From Hyposmocoma kahamanoa (lineage: Eukaryota; Arthropoda; Insecta; Lepidoptera; Cosmopterigidae), in assembly GCF_003589595.1 (NCBI RefSeq), contig NW_020653856.1, positions 4,076,817 through 4,140,816 on the forward strand: 64,000 nt of DNA. The letters run 5' to 3'. The translations under genes were made by a program, and so were the position numbers. The notes beneath the pieces were generated by a model. The model ran no database searches. It was not told the DNA's origin and worked only from the letters and a program-made list of their open reading frames with translations. Position 1 is the stretch's first letter. The number at the start of each line of letters is the position of its first letter. This document shows positions 45,845 to 56,814 of the stretch, piece by piece.

Positions 45845-46045
45845 GTGAAAGCGTCATTTCGACAATTTTTTCAGAACAGCATGTTTTAGTTTTTCACGAC
45901 TGTTTTAAAATATTTACGTCCTTTTAAAACTTAGACTTAATTAAAACCAAAATTGAATTTGAAAAAAGACGTAAAATACTTAAAAACAGTCGTTAAAACC
46001 TAAAGTATGCTTCCCTGAAAAATTTTCGAAGTAGCGCTTTCGCTT
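45845..46045. repeat. Imperfect fold-back sequence, arms about 85 bp
   Basis: Left GTGAAAGCGTCATTTCGACA, ATGTTTTAGTTTTTCACGAC and TGTTTTAAAATATTTACGTC are mirrored at 45960-46045 (GACGTAAAATACTTAAAAAC, AGTCGTTAAAACCTAAAGTA). Many mismatches suggest an old element. Confidence 0.65.
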
Positions 46046-46434
46046 GTTTTTTAATAACTTGATTTTTCAATTTTTGAATGTGGCTTTATTATTCCAAGGA
46101 TACGGGTAAGTTATTGAATAAAATTTCACCCCATTGACAATATTTTTTTTTATAAAACACCTTACTTATATCGTTATATAAACGCAATAACAATCGAACA
46201 TCTATCTGTAACAGAACGTAGGTATAGATTTAGATAATAGTGCGTAATTTTTGACTACTGACTAAAAAATAAAATGCAAGTGCTTCGAGAAGTTCGTAAT
46301 AACTTTTGTGAATAAATAAACATTAGACAACATCACGTACTGATCCCAAAGTAAGTAACTAAAGCACTTTTGTTATGGAAATCAGAAACAACGACGGCAC
46401 CACAAACACTCAGACCCAAGACAATATAGAAAGG

Positions 46435-46545
46435 TTTAGTTTCCTACATTGACCCAGCCGGGGATTGAACCCGGGACCTCAGAGATGGCGACACCATGAA
46501 AACCGGTGTGCAAGCCACTCAACCACAGAGGTTCGTCACACACAT
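46435..46545 (-). mobile_element. tRNA-derived SINE (third family)
   Basis: Minus strand: CCTCTGTGGTTGAGTGGC (A-box region), then CCCGGGTTCAATCCCCGGC (B-box and T-arm) and GGGTCAATGTAGGAAACTAA. The T-arm is well preserved, but the intervening part is longer than in a tRNA gene. Confidence 0.6.
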
Positions 46546-47469
46546 TCACATTAACATTTCAGTTTATGTTTATTAAAAAATGCACTGTAAATAATCAGCG
46601 AGATGTTAGTTAACTGTATTTAGTTAACAGTACAAATACAGTTAAGTAGAAGAGTTATCAGAGTTTGCCGAGTAAACAGCAGCACGAGTCGGACGGAGTT
46701 TCCGAGGTCTTAACACAAACTAGCCCGCCTTCTTTATACAGTCACTGTAACGTGTGAGGAGCGTATAGGATTGCGCGCAGGGTAGACTGCACGCGCAAAT
46801 GCGCGCGATTACCTGTTTGAACATTTTTAAGCAAACGTTCTTTCGCGCGCGATCACTCGTGTTCGTTTTTGTTACAACGGAAAGAGCGTCCTTGTAAAGG
46901 CTAATAGCGCAGGATAGACCGCGTGAAACTGACGCATGTTGGAGTGAGCGATTTTTTCCTTCCCTTTCTTCCCGAATCTTTCCCTTTTCCCCACGCGCTC
47001 AATTGAGCACGACTGCTGTATCACGCGCAATAGAGTCTCTGTGTAAAGCCCGCTGATGCCTAAACTGAGATCAATTTTTTTAACAATTCAATGTCATTGC
47101 AAGGTTTATTATCTCGATGATTATGTGTAACCTTTTGTGACACCGTCTTCCTATGCGGTTGGATGACAGACAGACGAAGGGTTCGTGTTATTTGGTTTTA
47201 GCTGATTATGTATGTGTGTTTGTTGTGAATGTCTTGACAAATACAGCCTCGACCCTCAGCCTTATCTTTCAATGACCTACTTACCTAAGTTAATAAAGAC
47301 GATTCTTCCCTATTTTGAATGGGCTTTGACATTTGTCGGTGTACAATTCAGTTGAATCCGTATAGTACGTGTGTGGTTAGAAGAAAATCAGACTTAAAAA
47401 TTTATAAATGAAAGTAGGACTTGCGATGCGTGATTGTAAATGATTTTAATATTTGACTCTTTAGTAACT
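46546..47469. other. No gene recognised
   Basis: Includes a CG-rich patch at 46765-46870 with repeated GCGCGCGAT words. No open frame or known repeat end. Confidence 0.4.
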
Positions 47470-47667
47470 TTAACTGCCTCCGTGACCGAATGGTTACCAT
47501 GCCTTCCACCCAGGGGTCTCGAAGTCGATTCCCGTGCCGGAAGAAATATTTGTATGGCCTACATCAATTTCTCTCGAGAGTTTGGGTGTAATTTGTGGTT
47601 GTCTATGTGTGTGTCCATGTTTCCGGTGTTACAGGGTTTCCCTATGAGTGTGTGCGTTATTATTATT
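47470..47667 (+). mobile_element. tRNA-derived SINE (second family), nearly complete
   Basis: Head CTGCCTCCGTGACCGAATGG, TTACCATGC, B-box-like GGGGTCTCGAAGTCGATTCC, body TGTCTATGTGTGTGTCCATG, GTTACAGGGTTTCCCTATGA, and a TTATTATTA tail. Copies or parts at 2818, 10043 and 35440. Confidence 0.75.
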
Positions 47668-48020
47668 AAGAGACCAGGGAAAGAATGATCAGAGTCACTT
47701 ACAACACATTTTGAGTTAATAATACCGCCATCCTGTACGGTAAACGCTGAGCGTATTTTGCCTAAATCAGATAAAGGCTAATAAGGTTCAATGTCCTGAA
47801 AAACTCTCTGTCACAAAAATGTTAACGACTAAATTATTTATAATGTTTTTTAGTTCAAATGGATTACGTAGCGATTACATACATTTATGTCAGCATGACT
47901 TTATTTCAGGTACTATTTATGCGTCTCTTTTTACCAATATTTAAAGTTTCTCTAAATTAAAAATTCTTTTTTCCTATATTTCTCCTCAAGTGACTTTGAT
48001 CATTCTTTCCCTGGACTCTT
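47668..48020. mobile_element. MITE with CCAGGGAAAGAATGATCA ends
   Basis: Left AAGAGACCAGGGAAAGAATG, ATCAGAGTCACTT is mirrored at 47988-48020 (AAGTGACTTTGATCATTCTT, TCCCTGGACTCTT). 353 bp. It starts directly at the TTATTA tail of the preceding SINE, so may have inserted into it. Confidence 0.8.
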
Positions 48021-48439
48021 CAATTACTAATCCTGTCATTCGAATGGCAAATTAGTAACCTATTAATTTTCGTATTCAAACGATATGAAAGATCATTCAT
48101 TACTAATCCATAGATTCCATAGAACATTTCTGCCCAGCCCTCTCTGACATATGGTAAATACCGTAAATGAGACGAGGACAGGGATATATTGAAATGGACA
48201 TGGTGAATGGTTCAGAGTTGTTCCAACATAAAGATCATTCGATTTGTTCACCTGACCGAATGGCAGGAGGGGTATTTGGTATCGGTAATCACTCAATTGC
48301 CGTTTTACTTGTAAACATTGGTATTTGTTTAAACAAACAAATACCTATACCGAAAAAATTGGTTAATTCCCTAAGTTATATACACAATTCGTTTCAGAAG
48401 TCCGTGTTGGAAATTAAGTTATGATAATAATTAATTATA

Positions 48440-48975
48440 GAGCCAACTTTGAGTAAGAGGTCAATCGTCGAATACGACTCGGTTGAGCAGCTTTCGGGAA
48501 GCTCCGGGACGCCTTCTCGTCCGCAATACCGCAGTCCTTGAAGACAAGTCTTCGAGCAGTCCGTGTTGCCAGGGATGACCTACGGCTCTGAGACGTGATC
48601 ACTTACTACGGGCCTCATAAAAAAGTTCAAAGTCACTCAAGGAGCAATGCAACGTGATCGAATCAGAAATGAGGAGATCCGTAGAAAAACGAAAGTCACT
48701 GACATAGCTCACAGGATTAGCAAGTTGAAGTGGCAGTGGGCAGGGTTTATAGCTCGTAGAACTGACGGCCGTTGGGGCAGAAAGGTTCTCGAATGGAGAT
48801 CACGCATCAGAAGGTGTTCAGTGAGACAGCCCCCTACTAGGTGGGCGGATAACCTGGTAAGGGCGGCGGGTAACCGATGGAGGCACGTTTCGTCGGCTAG
48901 TCTGGAAATCTTTGGGGGAGGCCTATGTTTAGCAGTGGACGTCTTCCCGCTGATATGATGATGATGATGAATAAT
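48440..48975 (+). mobile_element. 5'-truncated LINE, endonuclease/reverse-transcriptase C-terminus
   Basis: An open frame at 48647-48958 reads RIRNEEIRRKTKVTDIAHRI, SKLKWQWAGFIARRTDGRWG, WRSRIRRCSVRQPPTRWADN and LVRAAGNRWR, the C-terminal region of lepidopteran endonuclease-reverse transcriptases. The upstream 200 bp is frame-shifted but alignable (GMTYGSET..). It ends with a (GAT)n/(ATG)n run, typical of the family's 3' end. Non-autonomous remnant. Confidence 0.85.
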
Positions 48976-49104
48976 TAATTTTAGTCAGTGTTGTATGGAA
49001 CAATATGTTATTTCGATATCCCAACTATTCTTGAGTCTAGATGGTAGGAGTAGGTATAGTTCAAGAAATATTATTTGCACCGATTAATGATAAGATTCGA
49101 CGTT

Positions 49105-49365
49105 AACACAAGACGGGGCGAACAAGCACCTGATGGTAAGCTACACGCCTGTCAACAACAGGCGCAGTGTTACTCAGAACTTCTGCCACTGCCACTGCTC
49201 CCGTCACCCTGAGACATAAGTTGATAAGTCCCGTGTGACTGTAATTTCACCAGCACCACTCCAAAACCGGAACGTAGTAATGATGGCATTACCGCTTGGC
49301 GGTAGAAATAGGTAAGGAGGTAGTACTTCCCTGCACGAACTCTATTACCAGGAGCTCTATTGCTA
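49105..49365 (-). mobile_element. GGGCGCAGTGGCAGTG-family retroposon
   Basis: Minus strand: AGAGCTCCTGGTAATAGAGT, TACTACCTCCTTACCTATTT, GGGAGCAGTGGCAGTGGCAG and TTGACAGGCGTGTAGCTTAC. Confidence 0.75.
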
Positions 49366-49408
49366 CTTAAATTACTGTATAATTAAGGTTTACCATTAAG
49401 GCTCAACT

Positions 49409-49528
49409 GGCAAATAGTAGCGAATATTCTATTTTCATATAAATTCCGGTTACGGCAATCGGCGACGACTGCTGTGTATTCTTTTTCATATCAATTGTAT
49501 GAAAATAGAATAATTGCTTCTAGTTGCC
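49409..49528. mobile_element. Small palindromic MITE
   Basis: GGCAAATAGTAGCGAATATT, CTATTTTCATA is mirrored by TATGAAAATAGAATAATTGC, TTCTAGTTGCC over about 40 bp. 120 bp in all. Confidence 0.7.
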
Positions 49529-49554
49529 GGTTGCTTGTATTATCCAACACAAGA

Positions 49555-49930
49555 CACACGTCCTTGTGGAAGAGTTCGTCCAGGGTAGTACTACCATCTT
49601 ACCTATTTCTGTCGCCAAACAGTAATGTCAGCACCCTTACCCTTCAAAAACGGAACACAGCTATTGTGTCCATAACAGCTACAATGCAGCTCAGAGCTTT
49701 AAATTGCAAAATGATCTGTGGTGCATTACCACTGCGCCCGTCACCCTGAGACATAACTTGACAAGTCGCCACAAATTACAGGCACATGGGACTTGTCAAA
49801 TCATATCTCAGGGTGATGGGCGCAGTGGCAGTGCGCCTCATATCATGTGCCATTGCTATTGTTATGGACAGGTGTGTAGCTTGCCATCAGACGTACCACT
49901 AGTTAGTCCCGTCACTTGATATTATAAATG
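49555..49930. mobile_element. Rearranged mosaic of GGGCGCAGTGGCAGTG-family copies
   Basis: 49565-49630 is plus (AGAGTTCGTCCAGGGTAGTA), 49630-49765 is minus (ACTGCGCCCGTCACCCTGAG) and 49775-49925 is plus again (GGTGATGGGCGCAGTGGCAG). The two inverted switches lie within 200 bp. Confidence 0.75.
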
Positions 49931-50504
49931 AAAAGAAACGGTGTCATTCAGAATCTTTGTACTTACAAAAAGAAACTCTGAAAAAGAGTGGAACATTGCT
50001 TTGTAGTCTGGGTGTTCGATAATTTGAAATGAGGTTATTGGTGTGACTGACTAACATTTGTGTCTTCACCATTGTCTACTAATATAATATCTAGTAAAGT
50101 TGACGAAATATTATTTGCACCGGTTCGTCTGTCGAGAATCTAGATCTAGAACGGGACAAAAGAAGGAGCCGTTGCGGTAACACACGTGTCATCTGTATAT
50201 TGCAAAAACTATACACATTTACGCACTGGTGAACTCTAAACTTGATAATCTTTGATAAAATTTTTCTGAATTGGTTCCAGTTGCCAAAAACGACCAGGAG
50301 CCCAATCGCGTTATTTTGCAGAAGTTTACCCATTGAACGAAAGAATGTCGAATTAATGACACGTCGATGACGTAGTCTACTAACTATTTGACATAAGTAC
50401 ATTACTGTTTAAACAAGATAAAAATTAAGATACGCATATCTTCATGATACTTTTGGTAAGGCAATATCGATCGTTAGTGACTCATTAAATGAATGAAAAA
50501 TGAT

Positions 50505-50965
50505 TTTAGCACAATAACAAACTGAGAAGAACGAGCAAGAAATTCTAGGGAATGCTCTTTTGAAATAAACATAAATGCTATGGAATACACTTGGAATCAA
50601 ATTTGTGTGGAATCTAGAGCCCTGTCTCTTGTACCTTTATCTAACACGTAGTCATCAATTTTGTAATACGACTTTTCAATCAAAATTATTTATAATGTAG
50701 TTTTTCAACTTAGGAAATGGTAATCCTAATATATGCTCCGGAATCTTATTGTAAAGACGTCCACAGTTCCATGTAAAAGAGTACCATGAGTTTGGACTTA
50801 GCTGTAAGGTTAATATTATGGATATCTTCTTTCTTGTTGAATTTATGTATATTTTTACGCCCATAGAAAATATTTGAGTAAATGTCATGTATCATGTATC
50901 ATGATACCAGTCTTCTTAAGGTTTTCTCTGAGAAAAACCTAAACGGTACACAGAACTGGCACATA
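50505..50965 (-). mobile_element. CR1/Jockey-like LINE ORF2 3' fragment
   Basis: Aligns with 18830-19345 and 61690-62235 (ATGCTCCGGAATCTTATTGT, TATCTAACACGTAGTCATCA, GATACCAGTCTTCTTAAGG). A minus-strand frame at 50676-50888 keeps NCGRLYNKIPEHILGLPFPK, the ORF2 C-terminal motif. Confidence 0.75.
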
Positions 50966-51046
50966 GTTATTGTATTATTATCAAACTTTAAGAATATAAT
51001 GTTTAACGACGTTTTTTAACAACTTTTTTTCTGCCCTTCACAAATA

Positions 51047-52592
51047 CACACATCAAAAGTATCTAGGGATCAAGTACGTTTAAGAGTATTGCTGCAATTA
51101 GGGTTAATTATATTAACTTTTTTGTATCGCTATTGATACTTTTTAGTGAGTTTTAACATTTAAATAAGGAATATTGTTTAAAATTCGATAATAAGAAGAA
51201 AATCGATTGTCAATGTGGTTTTGTATAAAAATGAGTTATAGCGTTTTGACAAAATCATTACAATATCTGCATCGGAACCGAAACAATTTACATTATTATG
51301 GAGAGACGACATCATTTAACCCGAGAAGTGATGATGCGAGCCGTCGGAATGTTGGAAGCTGGTTCCAGGCAACGTGCTGTGGCTTTCACTCTTAACACTA
51401 CACAGAGCGTCATAAGTCGCCTCTGGACGCGCTATCGCATGACGGGCAGCGTGGCCGAGCGACATGGAGGACGATCTCGCATCACGACTCGCAGACAGGA
51501 CCGGTATATCCAAAATACTGCTCGACGGAATCGTACCATGACCGCCATGATGTTGGTTACGAGGCTCCACAGCTCCTCAGGCTTGCTAATAAGCGATCAA
51601 ACAATCCGAAATCGTTTACGTGAAGTGGGTCTGCGATCCCGAAGGCCGCTCAGAGTTCCACCTATTGCATCCTGCAATCGCAGGACCCGTTTACGATGGG
51701 CTCGCGAACACAGAAACTGGGAGGAAGAAGACTGGCGCTATGTGTGCTTTTCGGATGAATCCCGCTTCGGTATGAGACCGGATACAAGACGTACTCGAGT
51801 TTGGAGAACATCTGGACGTCATGAACGTTTGAGATATTGTCAGGAAGTTCATCCATGTGGTGGGGGAACAATAATGATATGGGCCGGTATTTGGATCGGC
51901 GGAAGAACCGATCTCATTTGGATCAGGGGTAACCTCAATGCTCAAGTTTACGCAGAGAGGATTGTTTCAGATGTTATCATCCCTTTGCGAGGCCAGTTGG
52001 GTGATTCATTTCAACTAATGCATGACAACGCACGTCCACACACGGCTAGAGTCGTAACACGCATTCTTGCCGAAGCTCGTATCAACGTTCTGCCGTGGCC
52101 TGCTCAATCGCCAGACCTCAATCCAATTGAGCACGCATGGGATATGCTTCAAAGAAGAGCTGTGCCGAGTATGCATACCGTACATACTCTACAACAATAT
52201 TTTGACTTGTTACAAAACACATGGGCGGGCCATTCCTCAAAGTGATTTTGATGAACTCATCTTAAGCATGCCAAATCGCTGTAATTGTGTGATTCGTGTT
52301 AATGGTGGAAATACAGATTATTAATTTTCTTATCTTTACAATAAAAATGAGCAAAATCATCATTTTCGCCATTTTTTTGTCATTTAATTGACGCCGTTAA
52401 TTTGAGTTTTTTCCCACAATTTGCAAAAACATCAATTTTAGTTTATTTTAATTAAATATAGGGGTAAGCGGTTAAATAAAACATAAGCATTAAAGTAAGA
52501 AGTCGTCCTGGAAGACTGGATTTGGTAAATATTGCTTAAATAATTTTTATTTCAAAAATATTCACTTGATCCCTAGACACTTTTGATGTGTG
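51047..52592 (+). mobile_element. Tc1-like DNA transposon, 1546 bp
   Basis: Terminal inverted repeats of 29 bp start CACACATCAAAAGT(A/G)TCT and are identical but for one base. The element sits between TA dinucleotides at 51045-51046 and 52593-52594. It contains one transposase gene with a late frameshift. The well preserved ends suggest a fairly recent insertion. Confidence 0.95.
51298..52245 (+). pseudogene. Tc1 transposase (DD34E), late frameshift
   Basis: 315 codons from ATG. The N-terminus is a paired-type helix-turn-helix DNA-binding region (about 8-60, then RHGGRSRITT). Catalytic residues are D in CFSDESRFG (about 152), D in LMHDNARPHTA (about 244) and E in SPDLNPIEHAW, with 34 residues between the last two, the Tc1 DD34E spacing. 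The frame stops early at WAGHSSK. The expected end (about 25 residues, LILSMPNRCNCVIRVNGG) continues in another frame to 52324, so a single extra base in the GGGCGGGCC run near 52225 explains it. It catalyses cut-and-paste at TA sites. The catalytic core precedes the break, but activity without the tail is doubtful. Confidence 0.93.
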
Positions 52593-52939
52593 TATATTAT
52601 ATTGTATATTATATTCTAATATTCTGCAAAAAAAACATACCAGGATATGTTTATAAATTTGTTATCAATTGATTTCTATTAAAGATATGATTACGATCTT
52701 ATGTGCATCATTCATCGCCGCTTCCTCCTTAACGCTAACAGCAAATAATTTAATTAGATATATCAATGGAGTGTTTAATTAGGTACGAATCCGATTAATT
52801 AACTTTTGTACAGAATTCTTAGGTTGCGTAATTGTTACACATGCTGAGAATCATACAATTGTTGCTTAAATTTAGAATTAAAGTAAAATTGGAGTCGCCA
52901 TGATAATGTAAATATCGTCGGCTTATTGTAAGAATCCAT

Positions 52940-53475
52940 CATCCATCATCCATCAAGAAAATCATCACCTCTAAGGGTGGCTGTTCACGCATGAAGATTC
53001 ATTTTTATTAACAGCGCCTACATTTTATTATAAAGAGCAATTATTTTAATGGTTGATTTTGCTATTCTCCAATTCAAGGCGTTTTTCTCTCAACATACTT
53101 TGAGTAGTGAGAACCGATTTTTATTATCTCCTGTGTCAAGTTCCGTATAGTGGCGAACTAGGGGATGAATCCGGGTTTGCGCACTTTCCGGTAACCGATT
53201 TCAATAAAACTCGGCAAATAGATGTAATTCCACGTACTTTTGAGGTCGGTTTTTTTTGTACTTTGTATTGAGATTATTGTTGGAACGAATTTACCCCAGT
53301 AGTGGTCCCTTTTAAATTTGAAGAAACATTGAAGAAAATATATATACACCTCTATGGGTGGCAAACTAGGGGATGAATCCGGTATCGCGCTCTTTCCGGT
53401 AACCGATTTCAATATAACTTGGTAAATAGATGTAATTACACGCACTTTTGAAGTCGGTTTTTTAATACTCCATAC
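52940..53475 (+). mobile_element. CCGACTTCAAAAAA-family right ends, duplicated
   Basis: 52945-53245 repeats the right half of the copy at 38990-39275 (CCTCTAAGGGTGGCTGTTCA, GATGAATCCGGGTTTGCGCA). 53335-53465 repeats the last part again (GATGAATCCGGTATCGCGCT, CTTTTGAAGTCGGTTTTT). Two tandem partial copies. Confidence 0.7.
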
Positions 53476-53589
53476 TGAGAGTGTTATGTAAGTAATTAGT
53501 TTTTTTGTTGTGATTTTGTTTAATATTTTTCAGTCTGTCTTTTTGTGGCATCGTAGTTTCCAAACAGCCAGACAATTTCTAAAATGGTT

Positions 53590-53800
53590 TTTTAACCGAC
53601 TTGAAAAAAAGAGGTTCACAATTGGACTGTACATTTTGTGTGTGCGTGTAGATTACGCGATTATGTCGACATTTGCGAACCAATTAGAATGATTCGTTTT
53701 TTTCGATCGATTCGATTTTTACCTGAAAGAGGGTGTTGGTTCCATTTAAATTTGAATAAAATATTCCACCTCCAAGGGTGGCAAACGAGGTGAAGGAATC
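53590..53800 (+). mobile_element. CCGACTTCAAAAAA-family repeat (left half)
   Basis: TTTAACCGACTTGAAAAAAA, GATTACGCGATTATGTCGAC, GAACCAATTAGAATGATTCG and CCTCCAAGGGTGGCAAACG. Confidence 0.65.
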
Positions 53801-53930
53801 CGATGTAATAATTACAACTCAATGGCTTTTATCGAAGTACTACATGGAAACTGAAAATATTATGTCAAATTATTAGTTTATGTATTGATGTCAGTACTCG
53901 TATAAACCCACCCTGTAAGACGTCTAGCCA

Positions 53931-53985
53931 CACACACACGCGCACGCACACGCGCACGCGCACGCACGCACGCACGCACGCACGA
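53931..53985 (+). repeat. (CACA/CGCACA)n simple repeat
   Basis: Alternating CACACACACG, CGCACG and ACGCACGC units, followed by CCCGCCCGCCCGC. Confidence 0.95.
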
Positions 53986-54279
53986 AAAGCCCGCCCGCCC
54001 GCAGAATATTAATTGGATGAATATTAAATCTCCTTCTTCTTATCCTTCCTGTGGCGTGGACCCGTAAAATGGAATTTTCCAACAAAAAAATCTTTGATAA
54101 TAGTATGGATATAGATCCATTTTTCCTGTAGGTACGATAATTATTCGAAAATTTAGTAAGCTGTCGGTCGGTCGCCGGTAGTGTTACGTCGCTAGCAGCC
54201 CGCATGCTGCACTGTATTTCGTCGTTAGAAGTCGTTGTGACTCGTCGCGACCGAAGTTGCTACATATCGCCGGCACGCT

Positions 54280-54455
54280 GCACGAGCCCTGATAATAAGT
54301 TAACAAACCCCATGTGCTGTAATTTCACCAGCACCCTTACATTTCAAAACCTGAACGCAGCGTTGTTAACATTACTGCTTGGCGGCAGAAATAAGTAAGG
54401 TAAAGGAGGGAAGTACTTCCCTGGACGAACTCGTTCTTAAGGAGCTTTCCTGCGT
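54280..54455 (-). mobile_element. GGGCGCAGTGGCAGTG-family retroposon (5' part)
   Basis: Minus strand: AGCTCCTTAAGAACGAGTTC, GTCCAGGGAAGTACTTCCCT, TTATTTCTGCCGCCAAGCAG and GGGTGCTGGTGAAATTACAG. Flanked on the right by GGCGCGCAGCGGGCGTGCAC, which recurs near 32975. Confidence 0.7.
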
Positions 54456-54700
54456 CCGTACAAGGCGCGCAGCGGGCGTGCACACATATGTATATAAGCC
54501 GCGCTGTTACGTATGAATGGAGTTTCCATATTTGTTTTATTCTACTATGGTATCACAGTTATCCCTATACACTACTGTTCACGAAAGGAGTCTGGCTCAC
54601 CCTTTGTAAATCCTTTCTCCATGATAAGTATTATAGTGTATGCAATTAATGCGATAAGAACGTGGTATCACTTTGGCGATGGAAGTATATTCCATGCTAA

Positions 54701-54875
54701 GGGTCGTATTCCAGAACTGTTCTCAATGCTCAAGTCAGGACTTGAGTATTGCAGTGAGCACTGAAAATCATACTCAAGTCCTTGCTATTAGGGTCGTATT
54801 TCCAGTGCTTGAAATCATGCTCAAGTCTGCTCAATTCCTGACTTGAGCCTTGAGTACAGTTCTGGAATACGACCC
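54701..54875. mobile_element. PIF/Harbinger-like MITE, 175 bp
   Basis: Ends GGGTCGTATTCCAGAACTGT and mirror, flanked by TAA at 54698-54700 and 54876-54878. The inside repeats the end once more near 54790 (AGGGTCGTATTTCCAGTGCT) and is rich in CTCAAGTC/GACTTGAG. A 3-bp TWA target duplication is typical of PIF/Harbinger. Confidence 0.75.
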
Positions 54876-55189
54876 TAAGACTTAAAAGTACACGGATATA
54901 TTTATTTTAACCGATTATGACTAATCAGTTAAGGTTACGTAATGACAATCTAGATATGAATTATCGAATGATCTTTTTTAATTAATTTATATGTTGGTAT
55001 CAACATTATTAATATTAATTAACTTATCAATCAATAGTTATCCATAACAGTTTAGATAAAACCATTGCGCAATTTTTATTACTAGTTCTGGAAAGCTTAT
55101 TCTTGTCACCACTTCTTCCACTTCCATTTTACTGGTTATGGTCAAGGAATTCTTTTGATTGAGACTAGGTAAATAATATTGTTGTCTGG

Positions 55190-55645
55190 TTCATTACAGT
55201 TTAGAAAGACAGCTTAGACAGCACGGGTAATGCTGATATTAATAGACTATTTGTCCTGCAGGAACGTGCCATTAGGGCTATTTACAATATGGTCGCCGTC
55301 GCCAGTGCCTTTCAGAGATAACTAAGTTAATAGAGCTTAACATCCTTTCACTAGCGTCAGAGTACATTTATGAAAATCTACTGTGGGATTCCACCCCTAT
55401 GTTGTGGATATTCCAAAGATTCACATGAAGCGTTTCGCTTCCACATTTATATGGTGAGCGCCTAGAGAGTGGAATTCCCTGCCTGCGGACGTATTCCCCG
55501 AAAGCTATAACTTGGACCTTTTCAAAGCGAGAGTGAATAGGCATTATTTAGGTGCGCATGCCGCATCGTTGACCTCATCATCATCACTTTCCACCAGGTG
55601 AAATGGAGGTCAAATGCGCAATTAATTTAGCACAATTAAAAAAAA
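55190..55645 (+). mobile_element. CR1/Jockey-like LINE ORF2 C-terminus and 3' tail
   Basis: Frames read [52 protein letters not shown] and [18 protein letters not shown]. An A13 tail lies at about 55638. 5'-truncated. Confidence 0.8.
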
Positions 55646-55829
55646 AAAATGTAAATGTATTCTACACAGGCGTTACTTCGTAACGGGACAATTGCTTCAG
55701 CGGCATCAAGCACAAGTCCGGTCGTGTGACTGTTGCCACCTATGGGATGGCTCTGCTACATACCAACTGGCCACTTTGGATTCAATTGACAAGCGTGACA
55801 AGAGGCTTATAAATGACTCTGATTTTTTT

Positions 55830-56115
55830 TTTATAATATCAAGGGACGTCGGAAGTCGTACGCCTGATAGTAAGCTATAAGCCTGTCCACAACAGTTGCA
55901 CTGCCACTCAGAGCTTTAAATCGCAAAGATCTAAGGGGCACTGCCACTGCGCCCGTCACCCTGAGACATAAGTTGACAAGTCCCATGTGCCTGTAATTTC
56001 AACAGCACCCTTCAAAGCCGGAACACAGTAATGCTGATATTACTGCTTGGCGGCAGAAATAGGTTAGGTGGCAACACTTGCCTGTACGAACTCTTTCACA
56101 AGGAGCTCTACTGCT
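55830..56115 (-). mobile_element. GGGCGCAGTGGCAGTG-family retroposon, near full length
   Basis: Minus strand from AGAGCTCCTTGTGAAAGAGT through GCCACCTAACCTATTTCTGC, GACGGGCGCAGTGGCAGTGC and TGTGGACAGGCTTATAGCTT to CCTTGATATTATAAAAAAAA. Confidence 0.8.
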
Positions 56116-56274
56116 ATTAAATTATATACATGTGTATATTAATTAGTAGAGGCAAAGCTGCAGAGCCTTAAACACCGCCGTAAAGTTGTCTGCTTGCAGT
56201 GTGCTTGGGAATTGCATGTATTAATTCCGCCTTCCCCTTTCGATCGGGACCACACGTAGGCAGTTCCACCCCTT

Positions 56275-56428
56275 TTGCACGAAGCAATTAGCTTCCACAT
56301 TTATATGGTGAGCGACTATGGAGTGGAATTCCCTGCGTGCAAAGCGTGAGTGAAAACTAACTTCAAGTCATTTTCCATCAGGTGAGATGGAGGTCAATGT
56401 GCACTTATTTCAGATTTAAAAAAAGTAA
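56275..56428 (+). mobile_element. LINE 3' tail, internally deleted
   Basis: GCTTCCACATTTATATGGTG, AGTGGAATTCCCTGCGTGC and CAGGTGAGATGGAGGTCAAT match 55435-55625 with a deletion. An A-rich end lies at 56418. Confidence 0.7.
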
Positions 56429-56452
56429 TTTATTTTAAGTAGAATAGTAATT

Positions 56453-56778
56453 ACTCCACTAGTTTGTTATAATTATTAATACAAAGATTGAACACTCAGA
56501 AAAAATTCCTTCGATCCGGTCTGATTCGAACCGACGTCTTCTTGCATACCGTGCCAGACGCTATACCAACTAAGCCACGGAACGAACCAACGCACCTCAC
56601 GAATTTTTCTATGTGCTTGCGTCGTGTCTTTGTACTTGGTCTGTCCAAGTACAAAGACACGAGAAATTTTTTTCTGAGTGTTTTTTCTGAGTGTTCGATC
56701 TTTGTATTAATAATTATAACAAACTAGTGGAGTAATTTCACAAAAAATAATTGAATACCAATTCAATAAAAATTTAAT
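56453..56778. mobile_element. Fold-back tRNA-SINE, full copy with 13-bp target duplication
   Basis: Bounded by exact TAGAATAGTAATT at 56440-56452 and 56779-56791. Left part: the tRNA-SINE inverted in full (tail, B-box GATTCGAACC region, A-box TATACCAACTAAGCC, leader). At about 56645 it turns and runs forward as leader and tail (CCAAGTACAAAGACACGAG, GAGTGTTCGATCTTTGTATT), then the 3' segment AACAAACTAGTGGAGTAATT ending AATAAAAATTTAAT. The same 3' segment ends the copy at 3597-3758. Confidence 0.85.
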
Positions 56779-56814
56779 TAGAATAGTAATTTTTTTAATG
56801 AAAAATAGTGACAT

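Noticed and set aside
46445..46535. Possible tRNA gene on the minus strand
   Set aside because: The T-arm is good but the spacing between the A- and B-box regions is too long and a SINE-like tail follows.
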